Assembly: GCA_001695595.3 (NCBI GenBank)
Contig: MBPM02000144.1
Location: 1-64,000, forward strand
Direction of reading: 5' to 3'
Length of the DNA: 64,000 nt
Source: Plasmopara viticola
Taxonomy: Eukaryota; Oomycota; Peronosporomycetes; Peronosporales; Peronosporaceae
Position numbers and translations under genes: made by a program. Positions 20,841 to 31,385 of the stretch are shown piece by piece (position 1 is the first letter of the stretch; each line of letters starts with the position of its first letter). The notes beneath the pieces were generated by a model. The model saw only the letters and a program-made list of their open reading frames with translations. It ran no database searches and was not told the origin of the DNA.

Positions 20841-22472
20841 ATGCGCGTACTAATCCTCGTACGTACTACCATCATCTTCTTTCTTAACGTTAGCACTTGT
20901 TATGGCACTGCCTCGAATGTAAGACGCGACGACAAAGACAAGTCCTCGTTTAATGGCACAAACGAGGAGGCGAGAGGAAATGGATTGGTGGATTATCTTG
21001 GTCAACCGGCTGTGCACACGATTGACCGGATTGCCATGGAGATTCAAGAGTTATCGCGCAAATTAGAAAACGAGCTCATGCTTCGAGAAGGAGTTGATTT
21101 ATACGCGATACAGGGACATGCGCATTGGCGTGATATGAAACGAAAAGTCTACGAATGGTTGAAGGAACCACGAGTCCACCCAAAGGATGTGTTTGAGTAC
21201 TTGAACCTTCAAAGCATCTGTCATCGACATATGGACCCAGTCACATTGGGTCACGACCCAAAGCTTCTTGTGTGGTTTTACTATATTAGATTTTATAGGG
21301 CTAGGAGCACCATGAGTTCAAATACCGCACCATTTAACGACAAGGACCTTTTATATTTTTTGGCTAAACACATTCAGCCACGACCGAGTTCCGAATTGAC
21401 GTTTCCGCTTCATGATCCATCCGTGTATGATCCGTATTCACAAGTCGTGACACTATTTGACTATTATCGACGCAAAAACGTTTTGACGCAATTTGCTGAG
21501 GACATGCTGACGTATATGGTCACGGATCCATTTACCAAGGATTTTGTGCTCAAGGAATGGCTTCTACACAAGGAATCACCAGAATACATGTTCTATCTCT
21601 TGAGGCTCGAAGAAGAACATGCTTTGATTGGTATTGACGATGTGACTCTGTTTACTGCGTGGCTAGAATACGTGAAAATGTACTTGAAGGTGGACGATCG
21701 GGACTTTAAACTTGGCAGCTTTATTTTATCCATTCTGCCAGATATGTCATTGCCACGTGCAAAGGTCATGTTCGAATCCAATGCGCTCGAGAACGTGTTG
21801 GGAGACGTAAATTACTTCAGTGAGAGCCTTGCAGCGAATGCCCGTAACTCGTGGCACCGATACCCTGAACTTGAGTTTGAACGCTTGAAAATTTTTAACA
21901 AGAAGATTACACTGGCAAAGTTTTTAGATTTCGCCAATGGGGTTGCGACTGTCGCTTTTTACGCGAAAGGGAGGCCATTTGATGGCGATCAGATGTATGA
22001 TTTGCTGAAATCAAAGCATTCGTTTGATGAAGTGGTCAATCTGTTTCGAGACCTCGAACTAGCAGCACAGCACATTGGTTCTTTGGATGAAGGGCAGCGC
22101 TTCGACGTCCAGAATTATGCACACTCTATGGTGCAGTACCTGGCCGATCCCTCATCCATGTTACACCTTTCAGATCGTGGCGAGCATCCCGAAGTTATTT
22201 TGAAGAAGCTTATTTCTCAACATGCTGATGTTTCGGTATTCAAGCAGTGGTTTCCAGCTTTTGTGACGTATTATCGGCGTAAGGAAGACAGAAAAGTTGA
22301 AGATGCCATTTACAGTGCCGTACGATTATTGCATAGTAATTTGCCATATACAGGGGATTCGAGCATTTCGTGGCTGACAATAGTTGGAGAATTACAGAAT
22401 GACGACGCGCGTATTAAAGCAGCTTTTGAATCGGTGCAGCACATGGCCAGAGAGTTGGATAAATACGATTGA
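20841..22472 (+). CDS. WY-like secreted effector E3 (intact)
   Basis: A 543-residue frame from ATG 20841. Signal peptide at 1-22 (MRVLILVRTTIIFFLNVSTCYG), RRDD at 28-31, NEEARG at 41-46, then a linker and helical modules: W106 in YEWLKEPRVHPKDVFEYLNL with FYYIRFY near 146-152, and W240 in KEWLLHKESPEYMFYLL with WLEYVKMY at 274-281. Further helical repeats end in SWLTIVGELQNDDARIKAAFESV. WY modules are the fold of many RxLR effectors acting inside plant cells; the target is unknown. The family C-terminus is complete here, unlike E1 and E2. Closest relatives are the broken genes E5 and E7. Confidence 0.85.
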   Translation: MRVLILVRTTIIFFLNVSTCYGTASNVRRDDKDKSSFNGTNEEARGNGLVDYLGQPAVHTIDRIAMEIQELSRKLENELMLREGVDLYAIQGHAHWRDMKRKVYEWLKEPRVHPKDVFEYLNLQSICHRHMDPVTLGHDPKLLVWFYYIRFYRARSTMSSNTAPFNDKDLLYFLAKHIQPRPSSELTFPLHDPSVYDPYSQVVTLFDYYRRKNVLTQFAEDMLTYMVTDPFTKDFVLKEWLLHKESPEYMFYLLRLEEEHALIGIDDVTLFTAWLEYVKMYLKVDDRDFKLGSFILSILPDMSLPRAKVMFESNALENVLGDVNYFSESLAANARNSWHRYPELEFERLKIFNKKITLAKFLDFANGVATVAFYAKGRPFDGDQMYDLLKSKHSFDEVVNLFRDLELAAQHIGSLDEGQRFDVQNYAHSMVQYLADPSSMLHLSDRGEHPEVILKKLISQHADVSVFKQWFPAFVTYYRRKEDRKVEDAIYSAVRLLHSNLPYTGDSSISWLTIVGELQNDDARIKAAFESVQHMARELDKYD

Positions 22473-22883
22473 AGACTAGAATTATCGAGGTGCACTGTCT
22501 TGTATGCATGTATCGCCATTTTGTTTGTGACCTATGATGCCAGTCTTACATAAAAATACATCATTCTTTGTGTGTTTACTCAAGAATGGTTGTTAAGTTT
22601 AGTGCTCAACTAATATTTTTTTCTCTGCTGCTTTGCATAAGCAAAGTACACACGTAGCGGATTAATACAAATATTGGCTCAACACTTAAAAGTATTATGT
22701 CTTTTTCTTCGCCGCTGCGTACCCGATCCTTGCGCCGACGCGACTATCGACTCAGAGGGAAAAACTACGATATTTCTTTTGCTGTAACGCTTATAATTTG
22801 ACGCAATCCACGCGTTACCAATACGTAATGTTGTGAGATTCAAATCACCGGGTCATTCCTTTATTGCAAATAGAGGAAAAGTA

Positions 22884-23470
22884 TTATACGTATAGTGTTG
22901 CCTCTGACGGTCGCAGAGTTTTTGCGGCGGCAGACAGTAAAAACCAAAATGGTGTCCGGTATATGAACAAAAGGACCGTGAATTGTAATTTTAGCTGAAA
23001 CATTAATTTATGAAGTTCCTGCTTAAGTTGCACAAAAGTGTAGGTCATAAGAAGATATATAAGCGTCTTCCTTTCTGTCCCACCAAAAACAGTAAAAAAG
23101 ACTTCAACAGGAACGATTAATAAATGACTAAGGCATCGTATCTTTAGTAATGGGATGCTGCAAACTGATCTGAAATGAAAACTGCAACTAGGAAGTACGA
23201 CAATGGTAATGAATTCGCTGCCTTCATGTAAACAATCTTCGATTTCGGGCATAGCGTCTGTGCACGCCAGTATCGTACTGCCAATTTTTATCCAACGTCG
23301 CTTTGCCGACAACACGCATGGAACGACCTTTCCACGGACAAGTTTTTGTCAAAATAGCGCACAAAACCATTCGTAGAGTCGACCGCTTATAACTACTTAT
23401 GTTGGCGAAGAATGCTTTAACGCTGCCTTGGACCAAATATTTAACTATGTCCTTCTGACAAGTACAATCA
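22884..23470 (-). repeat. R1 repeat, copy 3 (downstream of E3)
   Basis: A diverged R1 copy with a 143-residue open frame on the minus strand (WIKIGSTILACTDAMPEIED onward). Related frames occur at 36018-36485 and, broken, near 56460-56890. The shared peptide could be a decayed coding exon; no domain recognised. 22473-22883 shows no gene. Confidence 0.45.
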
Positions 23471-23498
23471 TCACTCGTCGCTATTACAAAGAAAATAC

Positions 23499-23552
23499 AT
23501 TGATCCGTACATTGCCATCTATCTCAGGATAGATGGCAACGTACGAATCAAT
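23499..23552. repeat. Short fold-back hairpin, copy 1
   Basis: 25-bp arms (23499-23523 and 23528-23552) around a TCAG loop, with two mismatches; the arm core is TTGCCATCTATC. Homologous hairpins lie at 35781-35834 and 56189-56243. Confidence 0.75.
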
Positions 23553-23607
23553 CAGTGTACTTTTTTTATCTTCTAAATTTAATTAACAGCTCAAGATTAG
23601 ATCTTTT

Positions 23608-24752
23608 CGGAAAAGGTTGGGGTGACGCCATCCTTCCAAGCGCGGGGGCTTAATGCTCGCGCGCTTCGGGCAGGTGCTCTCGGGCATCTGCAGGTCTCTA
23701 ACGAGTATCACCCTCGACGCGACGGTCTCCAGCACCAGGCCAAACCCCCTTCCACGCCCTTAATCGCGCCAACCGCATCCGGATTGGCTCCTTTAATGTG
23801 AATTCTCTAGGTTCGAAGCGCAAGAAGCACGTAACACTCCCCGAAGATCTCCGGCGCTACCGCGTCGATATCCTTGGCCTCCGAGAAACCAAGATCTACG
23901 ATAGAGGTGAGCACCGCATTGATGACTTCCTTCTAACCCTGAAAAAAAAAAACGAAGCCAAGACCGAAGTCACCGAAATCCGCCGCCACTGCAACCCGTC
24001 GGGCGCCACTCGACACGCCCGATCCCGAGAAGAAACCTGGCACCACACTAAGAAGCTCGGAACACTCCTCGGCGATATTAAAGATCTATCCCGACGCAAG
24101 TCCCTGGCCACCCTCGCGCTCCACCGCCTCTGGTCCGTCTGGCTCCGCCCCACGTTCATCTCACCCAAGACACGCATTCGATTGTACAACACCTACGTTC
24201 TACCGATTCTGCTGTACAACTGGGCTCTTACCAAGTCAGAGCTCCACGGCCTCGAGAGTTTCCATCGCCGCCAGCTTCGCTACGCTCTTGGCTATCGCTA
24301 CCCCCGACCCATTTTGAATGCAAGACTCTACGACCTTTGTGATGAGCGGCCGCTGAGACTACGACTGACACAAGCTCGCTGGCGCCTGTTTGGCCATGTA
24401 CTTCGCCGCTATCCCGACATTCCAGCTAACCTCCAGATGCGTGCCTACTTCTTCTCCACCGCAGCAAAATGGCGCGGACGTCCCCGCACCACGCTCCCCT
24501 CGACACTCGACCACAACCTTGTTTCCCGTGGCTCCGGCTTTCGACTCCGGACAGCACAAGACCTCGAAGTGGTACGTACCCTTGCACAAGACCGAAAGAA
24601 ATGGAAGACCCATTTGACCTCGGTGCTGGATGCACTGCCCGCCGAACGAGACTCGACGTATGCGGACACCACTCTATGCCGTGGACTAGCCAGACTGAGC
24701 CTAGCACGTGCATACCTTGGCAACGCGATAACGTAATACATTACATTACATT
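23608..24752 (+). mobile_element. LINE deletion derivative (founder-like, ~1.1 kb)
   Basis: A 15-bp target duplication, AAGATTAGATCTTTT, lies at 23593-23607 and 24753-24767. The 5' end is a GC-rich leader beginning GGAAAAGGTTGGGGTGACGC; the 3' end has a short ATTACATTACATT tail. The single frame joins the start of an endonuclease to the end of an RT. The seven ~325-bp elements below share both ends with it. Confidence 0.8.
23798..24736 (+). pseudogene. Internally deleted LINE ORF (endonuclease start fused to RT end)
   Basis: 312 residues. The first ~45 residues (NSLGSKRKKHV, VDILGLRETKI, preceded in frame by IRIGSFNV) match the start of an APE-like endonuclease. From about residue 85 the sequence matches the region after the RT catalytic core (LRPTFISPKTRIRLYNTYVL, then FHRRQLRYALGYRYPR). 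The catalytic parts of both enzymes are missing, so the product would be inactive although the frame is open. It would depend on an intact LINE elsewhere. Confidence 0.7.
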
Positions 24753-25173
24753 AAGATTAGATCTTTTTCTGAACCAAAATTAGTACTTATATTTTTTTGC
24801 ACAGCCCCATATCAAGTAATAAATTGGTAAAAAATTACGTTTTATAAAGAGAAATTAAGAATTTAACCAAACAATGCATACCCCAATCAATATATACAAA
24901 CTTCTACACTATCCTAATTTACGCATTAAAATACGGTATGGTTGATGTAGTACAAGTCAAAGTGCTTTAGAAGAACAGATACAACTGTATTTAGTGATCA
25001 CAATCGTCGCAAGCGCTCAAATGAAGCTGGGATGGTACAGCCTTAATTGTTATACACTCTTGAGAAGCTTACTTGAGCGGGGTTATAGTAGTTAGTAATG
25101 AGTAAATTCAGATCTTTTCATCTGGTATGATGCGTGTAAATTTTATTTGTATTTTACTGTGTAATTAACGTTG

Positions 25174-25499
25174 AGCAGGGAAAAGGTTGGGGTGACGCCC
25201 TCCTTCCAAGCGAGGGGGCTAAATACTCCCGCGCTTCGGGCAGGTGCTCTTGGGCATCTGCAGGTCTCCAACGAGTCTCACCCTCGACGCGACGGTCTCC
25301 AGCACCAGGGCGCCACCTGGGCTCTTACCAAGTCAGAGCCAAACAAAATAATGGAAGACCCTCACGACCTCGGTGCTGGCTGCACTGCCCGCCGAACGAG
25401 ACCCGACGTATGCGAACACCACTCTATGCCGTGGACTAGCCAGACTGAGCCTAGCACGTGCATAACTTGGCAACGCGATAACGTAATACAATACAATAC
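25174..25499 (+). mobile_element. Short LINE-derived element D1
   Basis: Target duplication AATTAACGTTG at 25163-25173 and 25500-25510. It has the 5' leader (~130 bp), a short piece TGGGCTCTTACCAAGTCAG from the middle of the LINE, the last ~150 bp, and a tail of ATACA repeats. 24768-25162 holds only AT-rich repeat sequence. Confidence 0.85.
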
Positions 25500-25570
25500 A
25501 ATTAACGTTGGGGGCTAAAAGTTCTATAGTCGACTCAATTATAGTAAAATATATATACATATATATTGTA

Positions 25571-25898
25571 GCTTCGTAAAAGGTTGGGGTGACGCCCTCC
25601 TTCCAAGCGCGGGGGCTAATTGCTCGCGCGCTTCGGGAAGGTGCTCTCGGGCATTTGCAGGTCTCTAACGAGTCTCAGCCTCGACGCGACGGTCTCCAGC
25701 ACCAGGGCGCCACCTGGGCTCTTAGCAAGTCAGAGCTAAACAAAATGATGGAAGACCCTCACGACCTCGGTACTGGCTGCACTGCCCGCCGAACGAGACC
25801 CGACGTATGCGGACACCACTCTATGCCGTGGACTAGCCATAGAGCCTAGCACGTGCATAACTTGGCAACGCGATTACGTAATACAATACAATACAATC
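25571..25898 (+). mobile_element. Short LINE-derived element D2
   Basis: Target duplication TATATTGTA at 25562-25570 and 25899-25907. Same three-block structure and tail as D1. Confidence 0.8.
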
Positions 25899-26187
25899 TA
25901 TATTGTAAATTATTTTGGAAAGGGAGATTTTCCTTTTCTAACCAAAGTTAATGGTAGAACGGAAAAAATATACCTTTTCTCAAATTAAATCGAAAAAAAA
26001 CTCCTCCAAAACAGAAATTGATGTTACCTAGCAATATTTTTTTTGCAACAATGGCAGAATTATACATCTGAAAAAAAAGAGAATTCATACCTTAAGAAAG
26101 TAATTTCTCCGCATACAATCTTTGGGGAGCCTTTAAGAGATGGTTAAGATGCACTGCAAGCAGTGAGATGGCGCGGTTTAAATCCAC

Positions 26188-26800
26188 TTGTTACAAAGTG
26201 ACTCAAAATTGCTGGACAGACGAAACAATGGGGTGTGGTTATGCCACTTACATCACTTCAATGTAAAAATTGTACGAGAAAATAATTCAAGTATGTCCAA
26301 ATTCAACTTCATCGTTTGTTGTGTCGTTCGAATAAAAACAAACAAGCCAATGGAGTATGCCGTTGAGGTGAACAGTACCAGTGGTACCTGCGCATGCGGT
26401 TATGCGAGAGATATGAATGCTGCATGTCGACACCTCATAGCAGCTCTCAAGCTTTCAAATCAGCTGTCACGTGCAAAATTGTAATTTGGGGATCCAAAAC
26501 GTATCTACTTGCCTACGATGAAGCACTCGAAGGGAAGCAACTTGTGACAAGAAGTGAACTGGTAAAGAGTGAGCATCTTCCAACAAATCCGACCAAATTT
26601 GACAACTTTGTTGGAAGATGCTCACTCTTTACCAGTTCACTTTTTGTCACAAGTGGCTTCCCAAAAAGAAGCGAGTCGAATCACTGCATGCAACATTAGA
26701 AGTTGATGCGCCAAAAAGTGTTTATCCATGCGGCAGCTGTGGTCAAGTAGGACACATCAAGCGTCGATGCGCTAGTAATGCGCGGCATAAATGTATTTTA
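26188..26800 (+). pseudogene. MULE transposase C-terminus with SWIM finger and CCHC knuckle
   Basis: CACGYARDMNAACRHL (26385-26440) is a SWIM-type C-x-C...C-x-H finger. After a frameshift, KKKRVESLHA and CGSCGQVGHIKRRC (26735-26775) give a CCHC knuckle. SWIM followed by a zinc knuckle is usual at the C-terminus of MULE transposases. The catalytic domain is missing. A 56-bp inverted duplication interrupts it at 26532-26662. Confidence 0.7.
26532..26662. repeat. 56-bp fold-back inverted duplication
   Basis: Arms 26532-26587 and 26607-26662 are nearly perfect reverse complements around a 19-bp spacer. The related MULE remnant keeps only 14-bp arms at the same place (34661-34689). Confidence 0.9.
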
Positions 26801-27107
26801 TCTTGTGAGCTAGGCATATTTTCTTATTGCCGAATAGTTATTTTACTTCGAAGGTTTCATTTTGGTGGAAAAGTTGTGCTTCGAGATAGATTTATTCCAT
26901 CTAAATGATAATTTATTCATTAAATTTGAAAAAAAAATATTTTCCATTCTCCCAAAATTAATTCATAAATCTTCAAATTCTCTATCATGTTACTTTAAAG
27001 ACCCAAATGACCGTAAGTCCCTTGTTTAAAAAATGTCAAACCACTTTATTCATCAGTCTTACAACGAAACTGCGACGACTTAAACATAACTCTGCTACAG
27101 GCAAGTC

Positions 27108-28212
27108 CTAACTTTGCGCGGCTACCAACTCTTTCGCCAACTTCTTTCCAAATAGGCGTATTTTTGAGTCAATAATACACTTAGTCCCACCCGTGTCGTG
27201 GTAGCATTGAATGATCTTATTTAGAGTCATATGTGTCTTTGTCTTTTCCGGATACTTTTCCATATACTTTTTCGCATACCACAGCCATATTCTTAACTCG
27301 TACTGATCGAGAAGACCATTTAGGTATTTGTCAAGCAATAAATGTTCAAAAACAAGCCTTGGCTCTATACCTTTACTCAACCATTCGTGGCCAAGTCGAC
27401 GTTGAAGATAGATCGCTAGCTTCATAGTCTTTTCTGACTGTATTGCCGAACTATGTAGCGAGGATAGACCCTTGTCACCGAGTGTGTGGTTGAGCTGATG
27501 AATAAGCTCCATTGACCACCAGGCACGTGTTTGCTGAAATAAAGGCTCCAGAGACCATACTCTGGGTCGAGTAGCAATGTCGGGTTGTGCTTGTCACGCT
27601 GCAACATCTTGTAGAGTTGGATGGGGCTAATTCCTAGATTTTTCCAATACGACATGTGCTCCATTTGCATTCTGTGCAATAGCTTTCAGTGCTGTGCTTG
27701 CCTCACTCGTTGCCTCTTCCAGTATCATTGTCAATATGTAATCACTGTATTGCGCCCGCAACTTTTTAATGATCGACACTTGCTTCCCGGGATGGTTCGA
27801 ATTGTAATTTTCGCGTACGCGAGCCAAAGATGAAACTTGGAAGTCGACAAATGTCCTTGTTGACCTTATCGAGCTCCAGCATGGTGTTAATATTCTGTAT
27901 ATTCCCATTTTACATCGACCACAAAGTTACTTTAAGCTCATTCAGAGACTCCGCATCTTACTTTCGAACCATATGATAGGACTTGGCCAGTAAGACGGCA
28001 AGTTCATCTTTCCAGCCCAAAGTTTCGATACTATCAATCCTTTCTTCGTCTCCTGGAGACGGCAGTCTCAAAAGGAGGGTATTAAATTGAGCTCCAGTAG
28101 ATAAGAAGGTCCTTGGGAGTGTGAGGGACGCAGTCGCATTCGCAGAAGCGTCGTCTTGTGCAATATCGGGAAGGATTAATAGGAGTGCAAGAGCAACACG
28201 GCTAAGACGCAT
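27108..28212 (-). pseudogene. RxLR-dEER-like effector of a second family (broken)
   Basis: ATG 28212 starts MRLSRVALALLLILPDIAQ, a clear signal peptide. Further on, LLLRLPSPGDEER carries a dEER motif with a degenerate RxLR-like stretch before it. Helical WY-type blocks follow in shifted frames: YWKNLGISPIQLYKMLQRD, then EYGLWSLYF, and WLSKGIEPRLVFEHLLLDK, then LRIWLWYAKKYMEKY. Stops near 27958 and 27890 and frame changes near 27680 and 27510 break it. The C-terminus reads GKKLAKELVAAQ. It does not resemble E1-E7 in detail. Confidence 0.7.
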
Positions 28213-29085
28213 TTGATAACTTGCTAGCCGAATGGATAATAGAAGGGTAGAGCTCGTGGATCGCATTCCTAGTCTCGCTTTGCGCATCATCGACAAAGAA
28301 GGGTTAGTTCAGGAGCCATTTTAAAGGTCGAAGAAACGCTGCAAAGGCTGATTTGCTCTGTAGGGCCGGTTCAGCAACCCTGTGTCTACTCAACAAGTTG
28401 TGGGTTGGCTACAAAGTGTTAGCGTACCGCATATTGGGATGACTACATACTGCGAATAGAACCTAAGCATTGGCTGGTGTTAATCAATTCAACTTAAATA
28501 CGGCCCGAGTTTTGGCTGATGTTTATCAGCTGGTGGTGTACTAAGCGATAACAGCAGTATTGATTTGGCATCTTCGTGTCAACCCGTCACATTTTTTAAA
28601 TAATTGGTGTAAGCGGACTCTTTTCTTTCTCTTATTTGGTTTCATAGACATATAAGGGGAGTAGTAATTTATTCTTATTTCTGATCCGAAGAAAAATATG
28701 TCACTAGGGTGCCGTATACAAATTGGGCATGAAGCCACCATTGCCGAGCTCATTAGCGAAGCAGTAGCAATAATGTGACCTGCGACCTCTAAGCCATAGC
28801 TGTCAATTATAGCTCTGACATTTTTAACGGCCTCTTTTAGTCCTCGGTTGATTGAATCTTACTCCTTTAGGTATTGAGAATGCGTGGACTGCGTCAAATT
28901 ATAAGCGTTGCAGCAAAAGAAATGAGTATTGATTTATCGGCTGGAAGTGCTCTTTTCTATTGAGTCGAGACAGTCTACAGTAGCGCGAGGATCAGGTACG
29001 CGGCGCTCAACTGAATCGAGGAAAAAGACATGGTGATTTTAGGTGCTGAGCTAATATTTGTATTAATCCGCTACATGTGTCCTTA
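28213..29085. other. Intergenic region, no gene recognised
   Basis: 28650-28900 is repeated in inverted form at 55830-56030. Only short open frames without known motifs are present. Confidence 0.4.
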
Positions 29086-29333
29086 TTTTTCGGAAAAGGT
29101 TGGGGTGACGCCCTCCTTCCAAGCGCGGGGGCTAAATGCTCGCGCGCTTCGGGCAGGTGCTCTCGGGCATCTGCAGGTCTCTAACGAGTCTCACCCTCGA
29201 CGCGACGGTCTCCAGCACCGGGCGCCACCTGGTCTCCGACGTATGCGGACACCACTCTATGCCGTGGACTAGCCAGACTGAGCCTAGCACGTGCATAACT
29301 TGGCAACGCGATAACGTAATACAATACAATACA
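29086..29333 (+). mobile_element. Short LINE-derived element D3 (internally deleted)
   Basis: Target duplication ATGTGTCCTTA at 29075-29085 and 29334-29344. It lacks the middle piece present in D1. The same insertion site is occupied in the inverted duplicate at 55255-55581, so the insertion predates the duplication. Confidence 0.85.
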
Positions 29334-29541
29334 ATGTGTCCTTACTTACCTAGCACAACACTCAATATTTATTCTTAAATATAAATACAAAGAGTAGTGT
29401 AATTTTTTTTAAGACTGGCAAACAAACAAGAGTTGACAAGGAATTGTGATTAATTAACTAGATTAGATCCTCAAATTCTGTAAGCTACTCAGCTTTGCCG
29501 ATACATGCATACGAGACAATCCACCTCGATTACCCTAGTCT

Positions 29542-31176
29542 TCAGCCGGATTCGTTCAACTCGTGCTGCAGCAATTCAAAAGCTGATTTAATACGCGCGT
29601 CTCCATTCTGTAATTCTCCGACTATTTTCAGCCACGAAATGCTCGATCCTCTATTCTCCGGCAATCTCTCTTGCAATAATCGTATGGCAGTGTAAATGGC
29701 ACCGTCAACACTTCTCTTATCCACACGCCGATAATACGCGACAAAAGCTGGGAAACAACTCTTGAGTACCGAAACATCAGCATGGTGAGAAATAAGCTCA
29801 TCCAAAATAACTTCGGGGTGCTCGTGACGATCTGGAAATCGTAACATGGGTGAGGGATCAGCCAGGTACTGCACCATAGAGTGTGCATAATTCTGGACGT
29901 CGGAGCGCTGCCCTTCATTCAAAGAATTGATGTGCTGTGCTGCTAGCTCGAGGTCTCGAAACAGAATGACCACTTCATCAAACGAATGCTTTGATCTCAG
30001 CAAATCAAACATCTGATCGCCATCAAATGGCCTCCATTTTGCGTAAAAAGCGACGGTCGCAATCCCGTTGGCGAAATCTAGAAAATTATCCGGCGTAATC
30101 TTCTTGTTAAAAATTCCCAAGCGTCTAAACACAAGGTCAGGGTATCGGTGCCACATTTTACGCGCATGCGCTGCAAGGCTCTCACTGACGTGTTTTACGT
30201 CTCCCAACACATTCTCGAGCGCATTGGAATCGAACATGACCTTGGCACGTGGCAATGACATCTTTGGCAGTATGGATAAAATAAAGCTGCCAAGGTCAAA
30301 CTTCCGATCGTCCACCTGCAAGTACATTTTCACGTATTCTAGCCACGCAGTAAACAAAGTCACATCGTCAATACCAATCAAAGCATGTTCTTTCTCGAGC
30401 CTCAAGAGTAGGAACATGTATTTTGGTGATTCCTTGTGTAGAAGCCATTCCTTAAGCACAAAATCCTTGGTTATTCGATCCGTGACCATATACGTCAGCA
30501 TACCCTCAGCAAATTGCGTCAGAACTTGCTTGCGTCGATAATAGTTAAATGGTGTCACGACTTGTAAAAACGGATCATACACGGATGGATCATGAAGCGG
30601 AAACGTCAATTCGGAACTCGGTCGTGGCTGAATGTGTTTAGCCAAAAAATATAAAAGGTCCTTGTCGTTAAATGGTGCGGTATTTGAACTCATGGTGCTT
30701 CTAGCCCTATAAGAATCAATATAGAAAAACCACATAAGAAGCTTGGGGTCGTGACCCAATTTGACTGGGTCCATGCCGTGATGAAAGATGCTTTGAAGGC
30801 TCAAATACGAAAACACATCCTTTGGGTGGACTAATGGTTTTTTTAACCATTCGTACGCTTTGTCTTTCATATCAAGCCAATGCACATGATGCTTTATCGT
30901 GCTTAACTTCACTCGTCTCTTACGCATGAGCGCCTTCTCTAATTTTCGCGATAATTTTTGAATCCGCATGGCTTTTTTTTTAACATTTTGGTTAATCATG
31001 TGCACAGCCGGCTGACTAAAATAATCCACCAATCCATTTCCTCTCGCCTCCTCGTTCGTGCCATGAAACGAGGCCTTGTCTCTGTCATCGCGTCTTGTAT
31101 TCGAGGTAGTGCCGTAACAAATGCTTAAATTAAAAAAGAAAATGATGGCAGTACGTACGAAGATGAGTACGCGCAT
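29542..31176 (-). CDS. WY-like secreted effector E4 (intact)
   Basis: 544 residues from ATG 31176, where the signal peptide (MRVLIFVRTAIIFFFNLSICYG) begins as in paralogues; the frame is also open 45 codons upstream, but that part is promoter sequence. RRDD and NEEARG precede a Lys/Arg-rich segment (residues 63-92, with KKKAMRIQKLSRK). WY-like modules follow: EWLKKPLVHPKDVFSYLSL with WFFYIDSY, and KEWLLHKESPKYMFLL with WLEYVKMY. The C-terminus reads SWLKIVGELQNGDARIKSAFELLQ. Nearly the same as E6 at 53412; the two lie in an inverted segmental duplication. Divergent from J-protein copy c. Confidence 0.85.
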   Translation of the reverse strand: MRVLIFVRTAIIFFFNLSICYGTTSNTRRDDRDKASFHGTNEEARGNGLVDYFSQPAVHMINQNVKKKAMRIQKLSRKLEKALMRKRRVKLSTIKHHVHWLDMKDKAYEWLKKPLVHPKDVFSYLSLQSIFHHGMDPVKLGHDPKLLMWFFYIDSYRARSTMSSNTAPFNDKDLLYFLAKHIQPRPSSELTFPLHDPSVYDPFLQVVTPFNYYRRKQVLTQFAEGMLTYMVTDRITKDFVLKEWLLHKESPKYMFLLLRLEKEHALIGIDDVTLFTAWLEYVKMYLQVDDRKFDLGSFILSILPKMSLPRAKVMFDSNALENVLGDVKHVSESLAAHARKMWHRYPDLVFRRLGIFNKKITPDNFLDFANGIATVAFYAKWRPFDGDQMFDLLRSKHSFDEVVILFRDLELAAQHINSLNEGQRSDVQNYAHSMVQYLADPSPMLRFPDRHEHPEVILDELISHHADVSVLKSCFPAFVAYYRRVDKRSVDGAIYTAIRLLQERLPENRGSSISWLKIVGELQNGDARIKSAFELLQHELNESG

Positions 31177-31385
31177 GGTGTGGCTTGAGACGTTGCAATA
31201 TAAAGGGAGAGTGAGAAACGGTTTGGATCTTGCAGCTGGTACAAAATCAAGAATGGGATTGTGCGAGGGGAGCCAAATATTCACCATCCAATCATCTTGT
31301 GACTCTATCATCTTATAGTATTTAGCTGGAGACGTGATACATATTTAATTTGAGGGTGAAGTGGTACAAACACAAGGAGATTTCG
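31177..31385. promoter_or_regulatory. Divergent promoter between effector E4 and J-protein copy c
   Basis: A 209-bp gap, the shortest of the four pairs; the antisense strand carries the same TCACTCTCCC initiator-like site about 38 nt before the effector ATG. Confidence 0.5.

Larger units (their letters stand above)
25951..26963 (+). mobile_element. MULE-like transposon remnant with weak terminal inverted repeats
   Basis: A diverged inverted repeat (left from about 25951, right to about 26963; TGGGAGAAT and CAAATTTAAT-like cores) surrounds a transposase C-terminus fragment. The left repeat is better preserved in the related copy at 34380-35280. The boundaries are approximate. Confidence 0.4.

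Noticed and set aside
23798..24736. Intact host gene of 312 residues
   Set aside because: The two halves match LINE endonuclease start and post-RT region; the open frame is a deletion product.
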